From assembly GCF_001625215.2 (NCBI RefSeq), contig NC_030385.2:37349598-37413597 (forward strand): a DNA stretch of 64,000 nt, in the 5' to 3' direction. The position numbers and the translations under genes were made by a program. This DNA is from Daucus carota subsp. sativus. Lineage: Eukaryota > Streptophyta > Magnoliopsida > Apiales > Apiaceae. Shown here in pieces: positions 23,249 to 34,861 of the stretch. Each line of letters begins with the position of its first letter. Position 1 is the first letter of the stretch. The notes beneath the pieces were generated by a model. The model was given only the letters and a program-made list of their open reading frames with translations. It was not told where the DNA came from and ran no database searches.

Positions 23249-23708
23249 GGGCAAGTCCAACAGTATTCTAGTCTAATCACTATAGTTATTATAAAATAAT
23301 GGATCCTAAAGGATTGTAGTGAAATAAAACCATTATTTTGTGTGTCAATTCCAACAAAAATCCTAATTTCCATTCCTCATTATTTTCATTTTAATATATT
23401 TGAATTGATAAACGGGAAATAGTGAGGACAAAAGTTGTAGGAAGTATCTAGTATGAAATAGTAGGAACCAAGAGTGTAGAAAGGGAGGAAATGAATTTTT
23501 TTATTTAAAAAATGAACTGGAGAATGACTAGTGGTTATCTAAAAATAGGGCATGACTACTGATTTGAGTATGTTCTAATGATTTACTGATTTTGAGTATG
23601 TTCTAATGGCTTAGGGAATCACTAGGATACTGTTGCAGCCGCATTTTACGTCATATTCCTTATATTTGAGCTTAGGGGCTCATTTAGGAAAGTTGTTGGA
23701 CTTGCTCT
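23249..23708. mobile_element. Possible Tourist/Harbinger-type MITE
   Basis: GGGCAAGTCCAACAG at the left and TTGTTGGACTTGCTC at the right are inverted copies, resembling GAGCAAGTCCAACA ends seen in plant MITEs. A TTA lies just outside the right end, but a matching left copy is not clear. The interior is AT-rich and non-coding. Confidence 0.45.
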
Positions 23709-25952
23709 TAGTTCAGATTTATGCTGATACTTGATTTAATATTTGTTTTCTAATTGTTTGCAAGTCATCGATTTACAATATGCAAATTACTTGTATATGT
23801 AGTGACCCTATTTGATTATGTATTTACTTTAATATAAGTAGAACTTGTATAGTACAATGGAATATAAAGACATACTCCTACTTCATATATATTTGATATG
23901 GATCAATTTTGGCATCTTGAGTTAATTTATATGGAAAAAGGGAAGAAAGTCAAAATTGTGAACAAAAAAATATGCCAACAAAAATCAAGCAGTGTGAAAG
24001 GCGGAGAATCACTCTGCTTATATATGCCAACAAAAATAGGACTCTGAGGCTTCTTTTTTTCTAGTAAGGATCACTAGTTTTTGATAATTTCCCTTGAGAA
24101 ATGAAGAAATTCTTTTGCTTGTTTTCTTCGTTTATACAACTTTTGTATAAATTTTTGAATTTTTTGTCTATACAACTGCTGTGATCGATGCAATATGTTT
24201 GATGTTGTGCAACTCCTTGCGCATTTTGCCATGTTCCTGTAGGGTTTATCTCCTCTCCCCTGTCACTTTTCTGTAAATCCTCCAAATCCTATGTGTGTTA
24301 ACTGTTAAGGAGTGTTGCAATTGAGGAATGGTAGCATTTGCAGAAAGAGTACTTGTATCATTGTATGTGTAATCAGCAATTGAGTTTAATGAAGAGGCAT
24401 TTGAGCTCCTTCATATATGGTGGGGGTTTTAAGCGGACAGATTTTCCAAATGTATCATTTTGGTTCCATGAAACTTCCGCAGATATATGAAATGGTTGCC
24501 GGGAACTCCTGAAATTGGCAACTTTGGCATGGCCAGAATACTCTGGAGCAGTCACAGCCTCAAAATGTATCCATGTACCAAAACTGGAAACCATGTCATG
24601 CATTCTACACATTTTTTCTCAAGGGCCGTGAGTTGGATAAAATCAGTTAACACCAATCGACTCTTATCCTTTTTCACATGCCCTGCTGCTCATGGTTCTG
24701 GTCTCTTTTTTTTACTAGCCTTTCTCGTCAGTTTATACTGATATTAATTTGTTCTTATTAAATATATAAAGCATGTTTAGGTTAAATAAGTATATTAGTG
24801 TAATTTTGGTCAAGAAAGAAAAGTTTTGGTGGCAGTGTTGATGGTGTAATGACTTGGGCACTTCGGTTTACTGGTAACACTTGATTGAATATTTTCCTTT
24901 TTATTAAAAAGTTGCAAACTGCTATTAATATCACCGTGCAGGTGCAGTGCACTAGAGATAGTAGATCACTTGTACTAAGCTCAATAGATCTGACTACCTG
25001 GAATGTGTGAAAGAAAATTTTAGGAGCATCTGTTAATCCGGCAGCAGACCTAAATATAGGTGCTTTATAATATTAACATGGTTTGAGAGTTGGGTTGTTC
25101 TAACCAGAAACATCCAGGTATTTTACATGCAAATTTTTTGTGGCGTCTCAGTAACACTTTTGACATGACGATGATAATATATATACTTGTGGGTAATGTA
25201 GGGTGATGATCGATCAAGAATTCTAGACTTTGAAATAGTTTTTAAAGGAGAAAAAAATACCTTGTACGGGGGCCTTTTGCAGTGTGGTAAATTAATGATG
25301 AAGTATAATCTAGACATGACGAAAAGTGATGATGAAAGTGTGAATTTGGCAGCAGGAGATGCAGATAAGTTTGAGAAGCTTTAGATGAAAGTTTTTTATG
25401 TATGAATGCAATGTGAAACAAGAAGACACTGTGATCTCTAGTCAGTTGAGATTGTATGATGAAGATCCCTCTTATGATAGACCATAGAAATTTTGATGTT
25501 GCAAGAGTCCTCATCATGGCCTAGAACAGGAATACTAGACTGGAACTATAGGAGTTTGCATGTATGTACTTCTAATCTTGATTTCTCATATTTAGAAATT
25601 GATACTTTTGGTATGGATTAGGTTTTATTTTTTGAAGAATTTGATTCACAGATGTATTGTCATACGAAGTGTGCGTGAAATCAAAAAGAAAAAGGGTAAT
25701 ATACGTTGAAATCGCAGGTGTGTTCAAATTAATAATAGGGTCTACTGAAAGCATCAATTCTTTACAGTGTTTAACCACATGATTATTCATCTGAGAGCCT
25801 GATACTTATGGTTTCCCACGCAGTTTTTATTTTCTTGTTCATGATTATTCACACTGGGAACTTGAAATATACATTGTTTGCATCTAGAGTTTTTAATTTT
25901 GTTCATTGTCGAAAATAGACAGGAATTGTATCAAAACTGTACATGTTCCCTG
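23709..25952. other. Intergenic region, no supported gene
   Basis: About 2.2 kb without a recognisable gene. The one frame with protein-like composition is minus strand 24612-24373 (described separately). The other frames are short and AT-driven. A GATGATGAAAG/CTGA-like pattern near 25330-25500 was considered as a snoRNA but not supported. Confidence 0.4.
24373..24612 (-). pseudogene. Possible exon remnant of unknown gene
   Basis: A 79-codon minus-strand frame has balanced, protein-like composition (for example GTWIHFEAVTAPEYSGHAKV and QPFHISAEVSWNQ), unlike the neighbouring frames. No GT..AG exon partners or flanking coding sequence were found, so it may be a captured or decayed exon. I do not recognise the family. 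Confidence 0.3.
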
Positions 25953-25961
25953 TAATAACTA

Positions 25962-27576
25962 GGGCTTAATGACCTTTTAACCATCAAAGTTTGGAGGGTT
26001 GTTCCGAGTCGGCCTCGATGTTTCAACTCGTTCGATTCAACCCTCCAAGTTTCCCGAATGTACCTTTTAACCCTTATACCGGTATGATTGAAAAAAACGG
26101 TATAAATCGGAGGGTAAAGTAGACAAATCCTAATATGAGTAAACTTTGGGCATAAGGGTTAAAAGGTACAACCCTCCAAACTTTGAGGGCTAAAAGGTCG
26201 TTAAGCAAAGTTTTATGTATAAAGTTAGACGACATGTATGCTAGTAATTAAGCAGAATATTAGCAGTTTTGTAGGTACGCACTATGTTCTGGGGAAGCCA
26301 CAATATTCCTTTCGGCTTGCTTTTGGTATCTGATCAGTTGGCATGTATGACTGAACCAAAAAAATAGATATGAAACATACAGAAAAGTTATTAATATTAA
26401 GGGTTCAGGTCCCTGGCATACGTATGTCAGGGACGGGTTAAACAACGTGCAACCTTCTAGCCGTTGGATGAATATCCATCTCTGCAAGTGTGGAATGTTT
26501 CATTGAGTAGCTTTCAATCTAACTAATGCCTCTGGTTTTGGTAGTACACTTATTGTTGGTCCCAGAACATTGCTTGCTTCTGTTATTTCGGCTAAAGTTT
26601 TTCGTAGACCAAGTTTTTTGGGTTGGTTTTCAGTTTTCATCCTATTATCAAACATAGCAGACTTAATCCTTCCCAAAGATATGTTGTAGGTTGTTTGATA
26701 TATTGTGTCTAGTTTGTTTATATTCAATTCCTGGGTGCATGGCTGAATATTCATGGATGATACTGTGTTGGCAAGGAGTGTACCTGGGAAATGAACTCTT
26801 CCATTTTCTTCACAATGTTGGGGTTTCTATTTGCGACTTTCTAGCATTTTAGGAACTGATTTGATTTTTTTGTGATTTTTCCAAAGGCTATGCTTGAAAA
26901 TTTTGTGTTAGGTCAGGGCTAGCTGTGTTTCGTTTGGTAGCATTAGGGTCGATTCAGGTACATGCCTGATTTCGTAATTAGTATCAATTTATCTTGCATT
27001 TGATCAGACGTGTGAGGGAGACGATTACTGCAGGTTTTATGTTTAGAGGGCTTGTAAGCTAGATTCTTTGGCTCAAGCTATGTCTAAACTTCTATCATCT
27101 TTTAGCACCTAAACAGCCTTGTTAAATGGCATGGCCTACTGTGGTTGTGTTCCGGTTTGTTCTGGAAGTTGTACAACAGATCTGGGAAGCTAACATCATT
27201 CGTGGGATCTCCATTAACAAAGCTGGCAAAAAAAAAAAGCAGAAAAAAGCCAAGGATTTCGAGAAAATGTGCAGCCATTGTAATAAGAGGAATAGATGTG
27301 TTTGAATGCATGAGGCGAAGAAGCAAATATAAGTGTTTACCTTTTAACCCTCAAAGTTTGGAGGGTTGTACCTTTTAACCCTTATGCCCTCAAAGTTTAC
27401 CCACATTAGGATTTGTCTACTTTACCCTCCGATATATACTGTTTTTTTCAATCATACCGGTATAAGGGTTAAAAGGTACATTCGGGAAACTTGGAGGGTC
27501 GAATCGAACGAGTTAAAACATCGAGGCTGACTCGGAACAACCCTCCAAACTTTGAGGGTTAAAAGGTTATTAAGCC
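25962..27576. mobile_element. Mutator-like element with long TIRs (possible Pack-MULE)
   Basis: A perfect 9-bp duplication TAATAACTA (25953-25961 and 27577-27585) flanks two inverted arms of about 240 bp: GGGCTTAATGACCTTTTAAC at the left and its near reverse complement ending TTATTAAGCC at the right. Inner blocks GGAGGGTTGTTCCGAGTC and CTTATACCGGTATGATTG also match. The 9-bp TSD with long TIRs defines a Mutator-like element. There is no transposase. The 1.1-kb interior holds minus-strand frames, one beginning with a signal-peptide-like segment (27278-27102), so host sequence may have been captured. Confidence 0.85.
27102..27326 (-). pseudogene. Signal-peptide-like frame captured in the MULE
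   Basis: Inside the Mutator-like element, a minus-strand frame contains MAAHFLEILGFFLLFFFASF followed by VNGDPTND, which looks like a secretory signal peptide and cleavage site. It then runs about 40 residues to a stop. It may be the first exon of a secreted or receptor protein copied into the element. The donor gene was not recognised. Confidence 0.35.
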
Positions 27577-27585
27577 TAATAACTA

Positions 27586-28574
27586 GAGCTACCCAAAAGC
27601 ATTGCATTCTGACACTGTGAGACTTCAAAATAAATCTCTGCTTCGTAAAAACGATCATATATACCAGTCTGTATATCAGTTGCTTCCACTCTTGCTAATC
27701 AAACTGGATTTGCTGAATCGCGATCAATCCAATGAAGCTCGATGTGCTTGTTACTCTGCAAAACATCGGTCCAATCCCAGATCTCAGAACCGGAGAACTG
27801 ACACAAGAAAAAGGCCGGCTGTTAAGTCGGCATAGAAAATACCCATATACTCCTGACTCATACCATTGACATGTTCCAATATGGGAAATCTAGGATTTGC
27901 TTGTCTCCTAACTCATCCTAAATCCATCCTCATATGTTTGGCAACAAGTAGTTTACAAAGAATATGCTACATGTGTACAAAGTGTTGTTGTAAGCTGTAA
28001 CTCTTTTGTGCACACTTTATGCTCAGAATAGTTCTTGTACAACTACTCACAAGAACTATTCATAGATTCCCTGACTGGACTTGCAGTCTTTCAGTGATTC
28101 AAATTTTGAGATAACTGAGAAAAATTCCAAACCTGTGATCCATCTACCAAAGAACAAAAGGAATCTGTCTATGGCTGTACCTGTTAAAACTCACATATAT
28201 ATAAAAAGAAGAAGATTGCATTCACAGAATAGAAACTACCATTTCATTGGATTTCACATTTGTTAGGCTTGCATACTTGTCTCTTTATTAGTTTTTACCT
28301 TCTCCTCATTGTCTTGTACCTCCAAACAATCAACTTGAGTCTTGCTAGCTTCACTGGTCAATAACAACAAAATTTGTAAAGTGTTATTAATCATATTACT
28401 GTCACTAATCAAATTATGCAAGTAAGCAATATATTTTCTCTGTCTCTAAAAATTTATATCATGTATCTGATATGTACCAGTGCACAAGACTCTCGTAGCA
28501 ACACGTGCCGAGGAAGATCTAGATACATGCAGCATTGTGAATGTAGGATTTGTTCAAGTAATGTGGAGAGCAGC
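27586..28574. other. Intergenic, no gene seen
   Basis: No convincing coding frame, RNA gene or bounded repeat. It includes the sequence downstream of MIR390 on the minus strand, so the pri-miRNA may extend into it. Confidence 0.4.
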
Positions 28575-28715
28575 AGAGTATGAAAATTCCATGAAACTCA
28601 GGATGGATAGCGCAACGTATAGTGATTACACATCAACACACATACAAAAGGGAACACACATGCAGAAAGACCCAGTGGCGCTATCCCTCCTGAGCTTAAC
28701 AGATTTTGTCATACA
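28575..28715 (-). ncRNA. MIR390: MIR390 precursor
   Basis: On the minus strand, 28697-28677 reads AAGCTCAGGAGGGATAGC followed by GCC, identical to the conserved 21-nt plant miR390. The opposite arm at 28612-28592 reads CGCTATCCATCCTGAGTTTC, the known miR390* type, leaving a loop of about 64 nt. The arms pair over the duplex with few mismatches and continue beyond it. miR390 loads into AGO7 and cuts TAS3 transcripts to start tasiR-ARF production, which controls AUXIN RESPONSE FACTOR 2/3/4 genes. Two overlapping reading frames here are shadows of this hairpin. Confidence 0.95.
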
Positions 28716-28803
28716 TTTTATCAAACGAAATGAAATGAAATGAAAATAAACAGAGCAATAATGTGTGAGCTGATATTGGAAGTAAAGAGAGAAGAGGGGG
28801 CTG

Positions 28804-28813
28804 TATTTATAGG
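28804..28813 (-). promoter_or_regulatory. TATA box of MIR390
   Basis: On the minus strand, CTATAAATAC lies about 107 bases upstream of the miR390 5' end, followed by a CT-rich leader (CCCCCTCTTCTCTCTTTAC). This is a typical RNA polymerase II core promoter placement, with transcription expected about 30 bases downstream near 28775. Confidence 0.65.
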
Positions 28814-28947
28814 TGCTGCTGCTGCCTTTTGCCTGCTCTTTGTGCTTTTTAGTTTTTATTGAGGGATTACTCTTGGAAGTTCCAAACGATGTCGCTTTGC
28901 TTAACCAAGTTTTGACTAAGGCCTTTGTCTTCAACAAGTGTTACGAT

Positions 28948-29306
28948 CAGTATTACAGAAATCGGGAATCGGACCTAATCGGTTGAGCTACCGATTCAAG
29001 GATTAATCGAAAATCGGGGATTAATCGGAGTTAAAATTGGGTTTATTTTAATATTAAAATATTATTTAATATTTAGTTATTATTATATTAGCTATTTAGT
29101 AACTAATATATTTACTATATCCATAAACTCTATAATTATTCATATTTAAAGTAATATAGTATTTTAATTTTAATAATTTATCACATATACTTCAATTATG
29201 AAATATATATAAGGATTAATCGGATTTCAAAAATCGGATCGGTGGCCGACCTTGCAGGGGATTAATCGGGTATTTATCGGTTAAATCGGGGATTTCTAGA
29301 ACACCG
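28948..29306. mobile_element. hAT-like MITE with AATCGGG subterminal repeats
   Basis: The ends CAGTATTACAGAAATC and, inverted from the right, CGGTGTTCTAGAAATC match imperfectly. The flanks GTTACGAT and GTTATAAT agree at 6 of 8 positions, a decayed 8-bp TSD. Both ends carry AATCGGGGATTAATCGG-type arrays around an AT-rich core, as in the other hAT-like elements here. It begins 134 bp upstream of the MIR390 TATA box. Confidence 0.6.
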
Positions 29307-29395
29307 GTTATAATCAACGAGCAGGATTTCTTTAACTTCTTTAATAAATGTTTGTGTGTATAGAAAGTTCAGGTTAAAATTTAAAAATTAGAGAC

Positions 29396-29517
29396 CCCTC
29401 CATCTCAATTTAAAAGACCATTTTGTTAATTCTGAATGATATTTTTAAAAAAATTATTAATAAATATATTGTTAAAAATGCTCCACTAATTTGTTATCTA
29501 AATTGGGATCGGAAGAG
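29396..29517. mobile_element. Degenerate Stowaway-like MITE
   Basis: CTCCATCTCAATTTAAAAG at the left and CTAAATTGGGATCGGAAGAG at the right are inverted Stowaway-type ends with several mismatches; the right end is followed by TA. It is short, old and non-coding. Confidence 0.45.
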
Positions 29518-31357
29518 TATTAGACATTACATAATCCTCTGATCAAATCTTAAATAATTGTTGAATTAAGTAATTCTTAAATACTTAAATAATATTGGCA
29601 GGTCAAAATATATTTTAAGAGGCAGAAGAACGTATAATTTTTTTTAAAGAGTATGAAACATTGACAGCTAGCAAAATAAGTGTAACTTGCCGACTACGGC
29701 GCATTTGGTTTTAGAACTTGAAATACGGGACGGTGTTGGCTGGTAACATGTACCTCATGCATGATTACCGATGCTTGCTTTGGTTACAATTACAATTTCA
29801 AATGTACTAAAGTAGTGAATATAATTTTTTTTTTCATAAAGTAGTGAATATAATTACTAAAATATTGAACAACAAAGTCTCTATTTGACATCTCTTTAAT
29901 AAAATATTGTTAATCTTTTCCAACTTCTCGTACAAAATTCAAACATCAAATTATAACTCATTCGAAATGGAAGCCTTTTACCGTGTCAAATCATACCCGA
30001 ATTGTCATTCAAGTCTCCAATTGGAGGCCAATTTTTTTATGTAAGTGGTGATTTAGGTTTTCGTGGTTAACATAAGTTTGGTTGAAATAATTGAAAATAA
30101 AGTTGGATGATATTTTCTGAATTCGTACTACGTTATGGGCAAGGGGTTAATGTGAGTTCCAATAAGTCAAAGTCAAAACTGTTTAGAAGTAAGCAAAGTG
30201 GAGCATTATAAGGTTGTGTGAATTGAGAATGGTGTTGAGACATGATTAAACATTCTCCTCGACATGATATTCGCTTTGATGACATTCAAAAGATTGGGAG
30301 ACAAAGAAGCTTCTCGTATCAACTTATATCACTTCCATCCATCAATACTTGAATGCTAATTTCAGTCAAGTTGCCCTGAATTAACAATTTTTATTTGTTT
30401 ATTACTATTTTAAGGTGTTTGGATTGACTAAAATAAAAATAAAAATGCACTATATATATTGGAGAAGTTTTTTTTTTTTTTTTTTGACAAAATATATATT
30501 GGAGAAGTTAATCACAAGTGAAAAGTAAATTATAATTTATGTGTTCATATAATTTTTTGGTATTTACAACTTATCGGATATAAAAATTATTAATATAATA
30601 ATAAATTTTTTCTAAATTGGTCATATACATTTTGGTAAAATCAAATTTCAAAAATAAAATAATTCACTAGAAAAATAGAATTTTCAATTTTTATAACCTG
30701 ACTTATAAGTTAAAAATTGATTTATAATATTTTTACACAACCAGATGAATATGACCTGTAAAACCAGAAGCTAGAGCCGTTGTGGTTTTGGGATCCGCTC
30801 AAAGTACTTGACCCATGTTAAAAGCTCCCAGAAATCTCATTTTTTGTATTTAACTTGTGCATACGTGTATACGGATTTATCGATCCAGACTGAGATTATA
30901 ATATTAGGTGAGAGGGGTTAGTAGCTAACTTCTGGATGTGAAGCATGTGCAACTGATTTTCTTAAGAAAAAACAATGCAATACGATAGATTTTGTGATGT
31001 TAGAAAATATCATCTGCAGAGCCCATTTGAAACAAGAACAGTTCCAAGGCAAGTGAAATATGCGTTGAAATTTCTACTGAGAGCAAATGTACAACTATGT
31101 GACATATTACTACTTGAAAACAATGAATCTGGGATCATTGCAATGCTGGTGTAGGATACCCTCAGTTTCGTATCCTGTATTACAGGAAAACGGAAACTAA
31201 AGCAAACAAAATTATGAGATTGGGATCCGAATTCAGTTTAGATATTGGAACTTTCCCGGAAATTTTTAATGACTGACCTCAGAGCTCCGACTGCAACTTT
31301 CTCTACTCCGTGATATCTGAACTAGTTTCTTTTTGTTTACAACAAAAATCTTGGCTT
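29518..31357. other. Intergenic and 3' flank of the first TBL gene
   Basis: About 1.8 kb without a recognised gene or bounded repeat. The last 200 bases are likely the 3' untranslated region of the minus-strand TBL gene ending at 31358. Confidence 0.4.
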
Positions 31358-34221
31358 CTACAGAAATTGGAATAGTAATTCATTCCATACATCAGGCACA
31401 CCTGGTAGGCACCAGTGTATGCAGTCAGAGTAACTTGAAGGGTTTGCCAACTGTTCAGGCGTCCGTGGCTCCCAAAACTTTCGATAAATGGAAGGGTGAC
31501 CATCTTTTCTATACTCTGACAGCTGAGTGATGTTAAGAACAGAGACCTTTGAGCCCAATCTGTTCAATACCTTGTCCACCATCTGCATTGTGGGCAGGTC
31601 TGAACCACTTCCCCAGTAGCTCGTGTTGTCGATTGGGGTTCTCTGATTATAACAGTTTCCTTTGCCTTGCGGCTCCCATTCTTCTCTCCTGTATTTTTAA
31701 ACAACAAATGCCACATAAACTCAAGACAGACAACAGAAAAACAACTTGAGCTGATTACGAGAAGAAGTTTAATCAGGAAAACTTTATTGAACAAAGTATA
31801 GTCCACTGATAAATTTAAACTTCATTGTAGGAGCCTATATATATTTGATATCTTTAGCTAAGATTAACAGTTGCAGATACTGTAGCGATACAATGCACAA
31901 ATTGTACTCCCTCCATCCATTTTTAATTGTCACTTTGACTTTTTGCACGTAAGTTAAGGTTGCTAAAAGAGATACTTCCACCCACTATTTTAAAATCTTC
32001 TTTTCCTAAATTAAAGTTTATAGTTTATATTTTTATTTGAAAAAAAAAGAAAATTTTAAAAATTAATGAGTAAAAATTTCTTTTTAGCCATCTTAAATTA
32101 CTTGCAAAACACCAAAGTGACAGCTAAAAAGGCAAAAAGGGACGGAGGGAGTATTTAGATTTGATGAAAAATTTTAACACTCAACAAAGAGGTATATTAC
32201 ACATTTCCCTCAAAGATTACATAAAAGGAGCAATCAACCACATTGAGTTTCCGTTCCTTCTTTATTAGGAATAAGTTATGTGAAAGCTGGCTGAAATTAG
32301 GTTTACCCGGTAATAAGACACAAATTACCACAAATTAGCCATATAACTTAACTTCATTAGCAGAGCTGTAACTGAGGTCTGAGAGGACAAGAGATCTATC
32401 AAATGTAAGTTGAAACTAGCTTTAGAAAATTTATGCAGATACAATTAAAATATCAGAATTTGAATATAGGGTAATACTACTCACAATTGATGTGTTGGCG
32501 ACATGGTAACAAAGAAGACCTTCTTTTCAAGGGGGTCAACATTAGAATCTATCCATTCTGCCCAAGCCTCCATGGCCAAGTTCATGCCTCTTAGCTCATC
32601 TATCTCTTGGCAAACACCATTTCTTTCTGTACTCCATCTGCGAAAAACAATTGGCTGTGAGACTATGAGCTACAAGTAGATCATTTCTCCTGAAAACTAT
32701 TCTCTTTAATTCAAAATGGAGACAAAAACTAATTAGTTCATACTAACAGCAGCTTAACAGGACCCTGTCTCCACCACAGGTACGAATTGAAAATAAGTAT
32801 ATCAGCATTTTTCCATTCAGATGAGTGCCTGAGGAGTGAGTCTGGACACATTATTCGTTCATCTAATCTGTGATCTACAGGATCATCAGAATTGGATTCA
32901 ACAAGCAAAGGGGCCCAAAGAAATTCCACGGTTGCATTATACTCCTAAACATACAAAATGCTTACATTTAGAGAAATCCAATATTGTGCTAAACACGGAT
33001 ATTGTATAATCAGTCCGAGAAAGTAATACAAAAAAAACACACAATAGAGATGAATGTAACCTCTGCTCTAAAAGTGGTAAGGTGAGCTTGGGGAGTTATT
33101 GACCTTTTGTTGGCAGGAATTACAGACTGCAACAAACATAACATTGATATCCATTGTCCTCTATTTAGCGAATCCCCCACAAACATAAGTCTCTTCCCGC
33201 GAAGCTTCTCCCATAGTTCAGTCGCATTCCATCTATAAAACGAATATTTTAAGTTGTTGATTGTTTCCATAATTACTTCAAAATGAATAATTACCTAATT
33301 AAACATCCTTACCAAGTCAATATAGTAATTAACTTAGAAACATACTTCCGTGACATACATTTAACTGTATCTTAACATCAGATTGGAGGGGGTATACTAG
33401 AGTCTCCCCTTAGAACCCTCCCACCCGATTCTCAGAAAATGATAATATGGACCAAGATCAATAAGGTTTTAGCAGCGTCGGAAACTTAATACATACTTAT
33501 TACATAACCCACACGTGCACGCACTGACTGAATAACTTCATAAATTTGCAGCTAAAAACAGAAGTACCTCTTCAAATCGCAGCCATAGGGTTGCCATCTC
33601 CAGTAATGGTAATCAAAATCAGGCCTTCCATGCTTGTGACAAGCCAATTGGTCAGACATGTAAGGACAATCAGACTCATTATAGAGTGGATATGTCGAAT
33701 TGTCGAAAACCCACTTGCCAGAAAAAACATCACACCTCTCCAAACTCTCCCTCCTCCCAGTCACCTCCTGCTTCCCCACAGCCCATTTAGCTTCCTGTCC
33801 ACTATATTTCACAGTTGATTCACACTTGCTAGATCTATCCAAAGCCACTACAATAACCCCCCAAAAGGCAACAAATAATAACTTTCTTAATTAACAGAAT
33901 AGCCTATAAAAATTTCAACTTAAAGCAAAAACCAACAAACATAAATAATCAAATCAGAAGCAAAAACATTAAACAAGTATGTATACAATGAGAAGTAAAC
34001 TGACCTGGAGGAAGCTCATCAAGGGTATGATTGAAATGATTAAAGGGGTTATTATCATAAGCATCAACAAGATTAGTTATCTGATGATTATTATTCGAGT
34101 TCTCCTGATGGATTTGGTGGATGTAACGCTCATTATAGAAGATTGAGCACAAAATGAAGATCAGAAACACAAAAGCTAAAACAGGGAACTGGGCTTTCTT
34201 CTTCTGCCATTTCTGCATCAT
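31358..34221 (-). CDS. Trichome birefringence-like protein (TBL), gene 1
   Basis: Six exons (34221-34005, 33847-33568, 33232-33061, 32944-32748, 32637-32485, 31688-31358) join in frame to 449 aa with GT..AG junctions. TBL proteins are type II Golgi membrane proteins; characterised members are cell-wall polysaccharide O-acetyltransferases, many acting on xylan. Seen here: a short basic N-terminus and one transmembrane segment ([18 protein letters not shown]), the PMR5 N-terminal cysteine domain from [13 protein letters not shown], the GDS motif (G185-D186-S187, in [11 protein letters not shown]), and the C-terminal DxxH motif (D428, H431, in [12 protein letters not shown]). GDS serine and DxxH Asp/His form the catalytic triad in this family. 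The alternative upstream start at 34272 would add 17 residues. A Stowaway MITE sits in intron 5. Assignment to the TBL28-35 group is inferred, not proven. Confidence 0.92.
31907..32151. mobile_element. Stowaway MITE in a TBL intron
   Basis: A TA duplication flanks inverted ends CTCCCTCCATCCATTTTTAA and GGGACGGAGGGAG. It is 245 bp and lies in the last intron of TBL gene 1, away from the splice sites. Confidence 0.85.
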
Positions 34222-34861
34222 TCTTAAAATGATAATTTTATGTGTAGGCCACTTTGTATCTACTATTATCATAGGTTTTCATTTACCCCGTGAGGTTTTA
34301 GCGTTGACCCGACAAAGACCGTAAGATACCGTTTCAACTTGAAATGTCAGAAAATAGTTGAATAGTGCAGAAAATTAGGTTGCATAAGAAGCTTGTCAGA
34401 TGCAGCAGGATTAGTTTTAATTTTTGTAAACTCAATTTTGTTTGGATGGGATCACATTATTAGTTTCTCGAGTACTCAGATTAATTTATGATTTTATATC
34501 AGTTTATATGTATTACTGAGACAGATCTTGAACATGTTAAGGTATCTTTGCCGATTGACGATCTGAAAGCAGAAATGCTGCATTTTTACCAAAAATATTT
34601 TATATTACAAGGAGATCTGCCTAAGATAATTTTTTTTAAATAAAATTGAGGTTCGGACTGACAATAAAAATTGAGATTTTACGATGTATAATTAGCGGAA
34701 TATTTCATATTTTTCTGGATATGTGTCTTGTCATTTGTATGTCATGAATTTGGAATTTTCAAATCCTAGAAAGAGTCGGGAAAGATCTTGCTAACTCGGC
34801 TGTTAGCAGAGACTGTTAGCAGAGAAATCAAAGAGGCTCGTTCACCTAATTTGATGTGTTA
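34222..34861. other. Upstream region of TBL gene 1
   Basis: Holds the putative promoter of the minus-strand TBL gene. No clear TATA box or repeat boundary was identified. Confidence 0.35.

Noticed and set aside
25330-25520. A box C/D snoRNA
   Set aside because: TGATGA- and CTGA-like words occur, but no paired terminal stem or consistent box spacing could be shown.
28480-28937. Two overlapping coding frames near 28.5-28.9 kb
   Set aside because: Both run through the miR390 hairpin on opposite strands and show no protein-like features.
31303-34272. TBL gene 1 as a frameshifted pseudogene
   Set aside because: All apparent breaks coincide with GT..AG introns and the exons join in frame with catalytic motifs intact.
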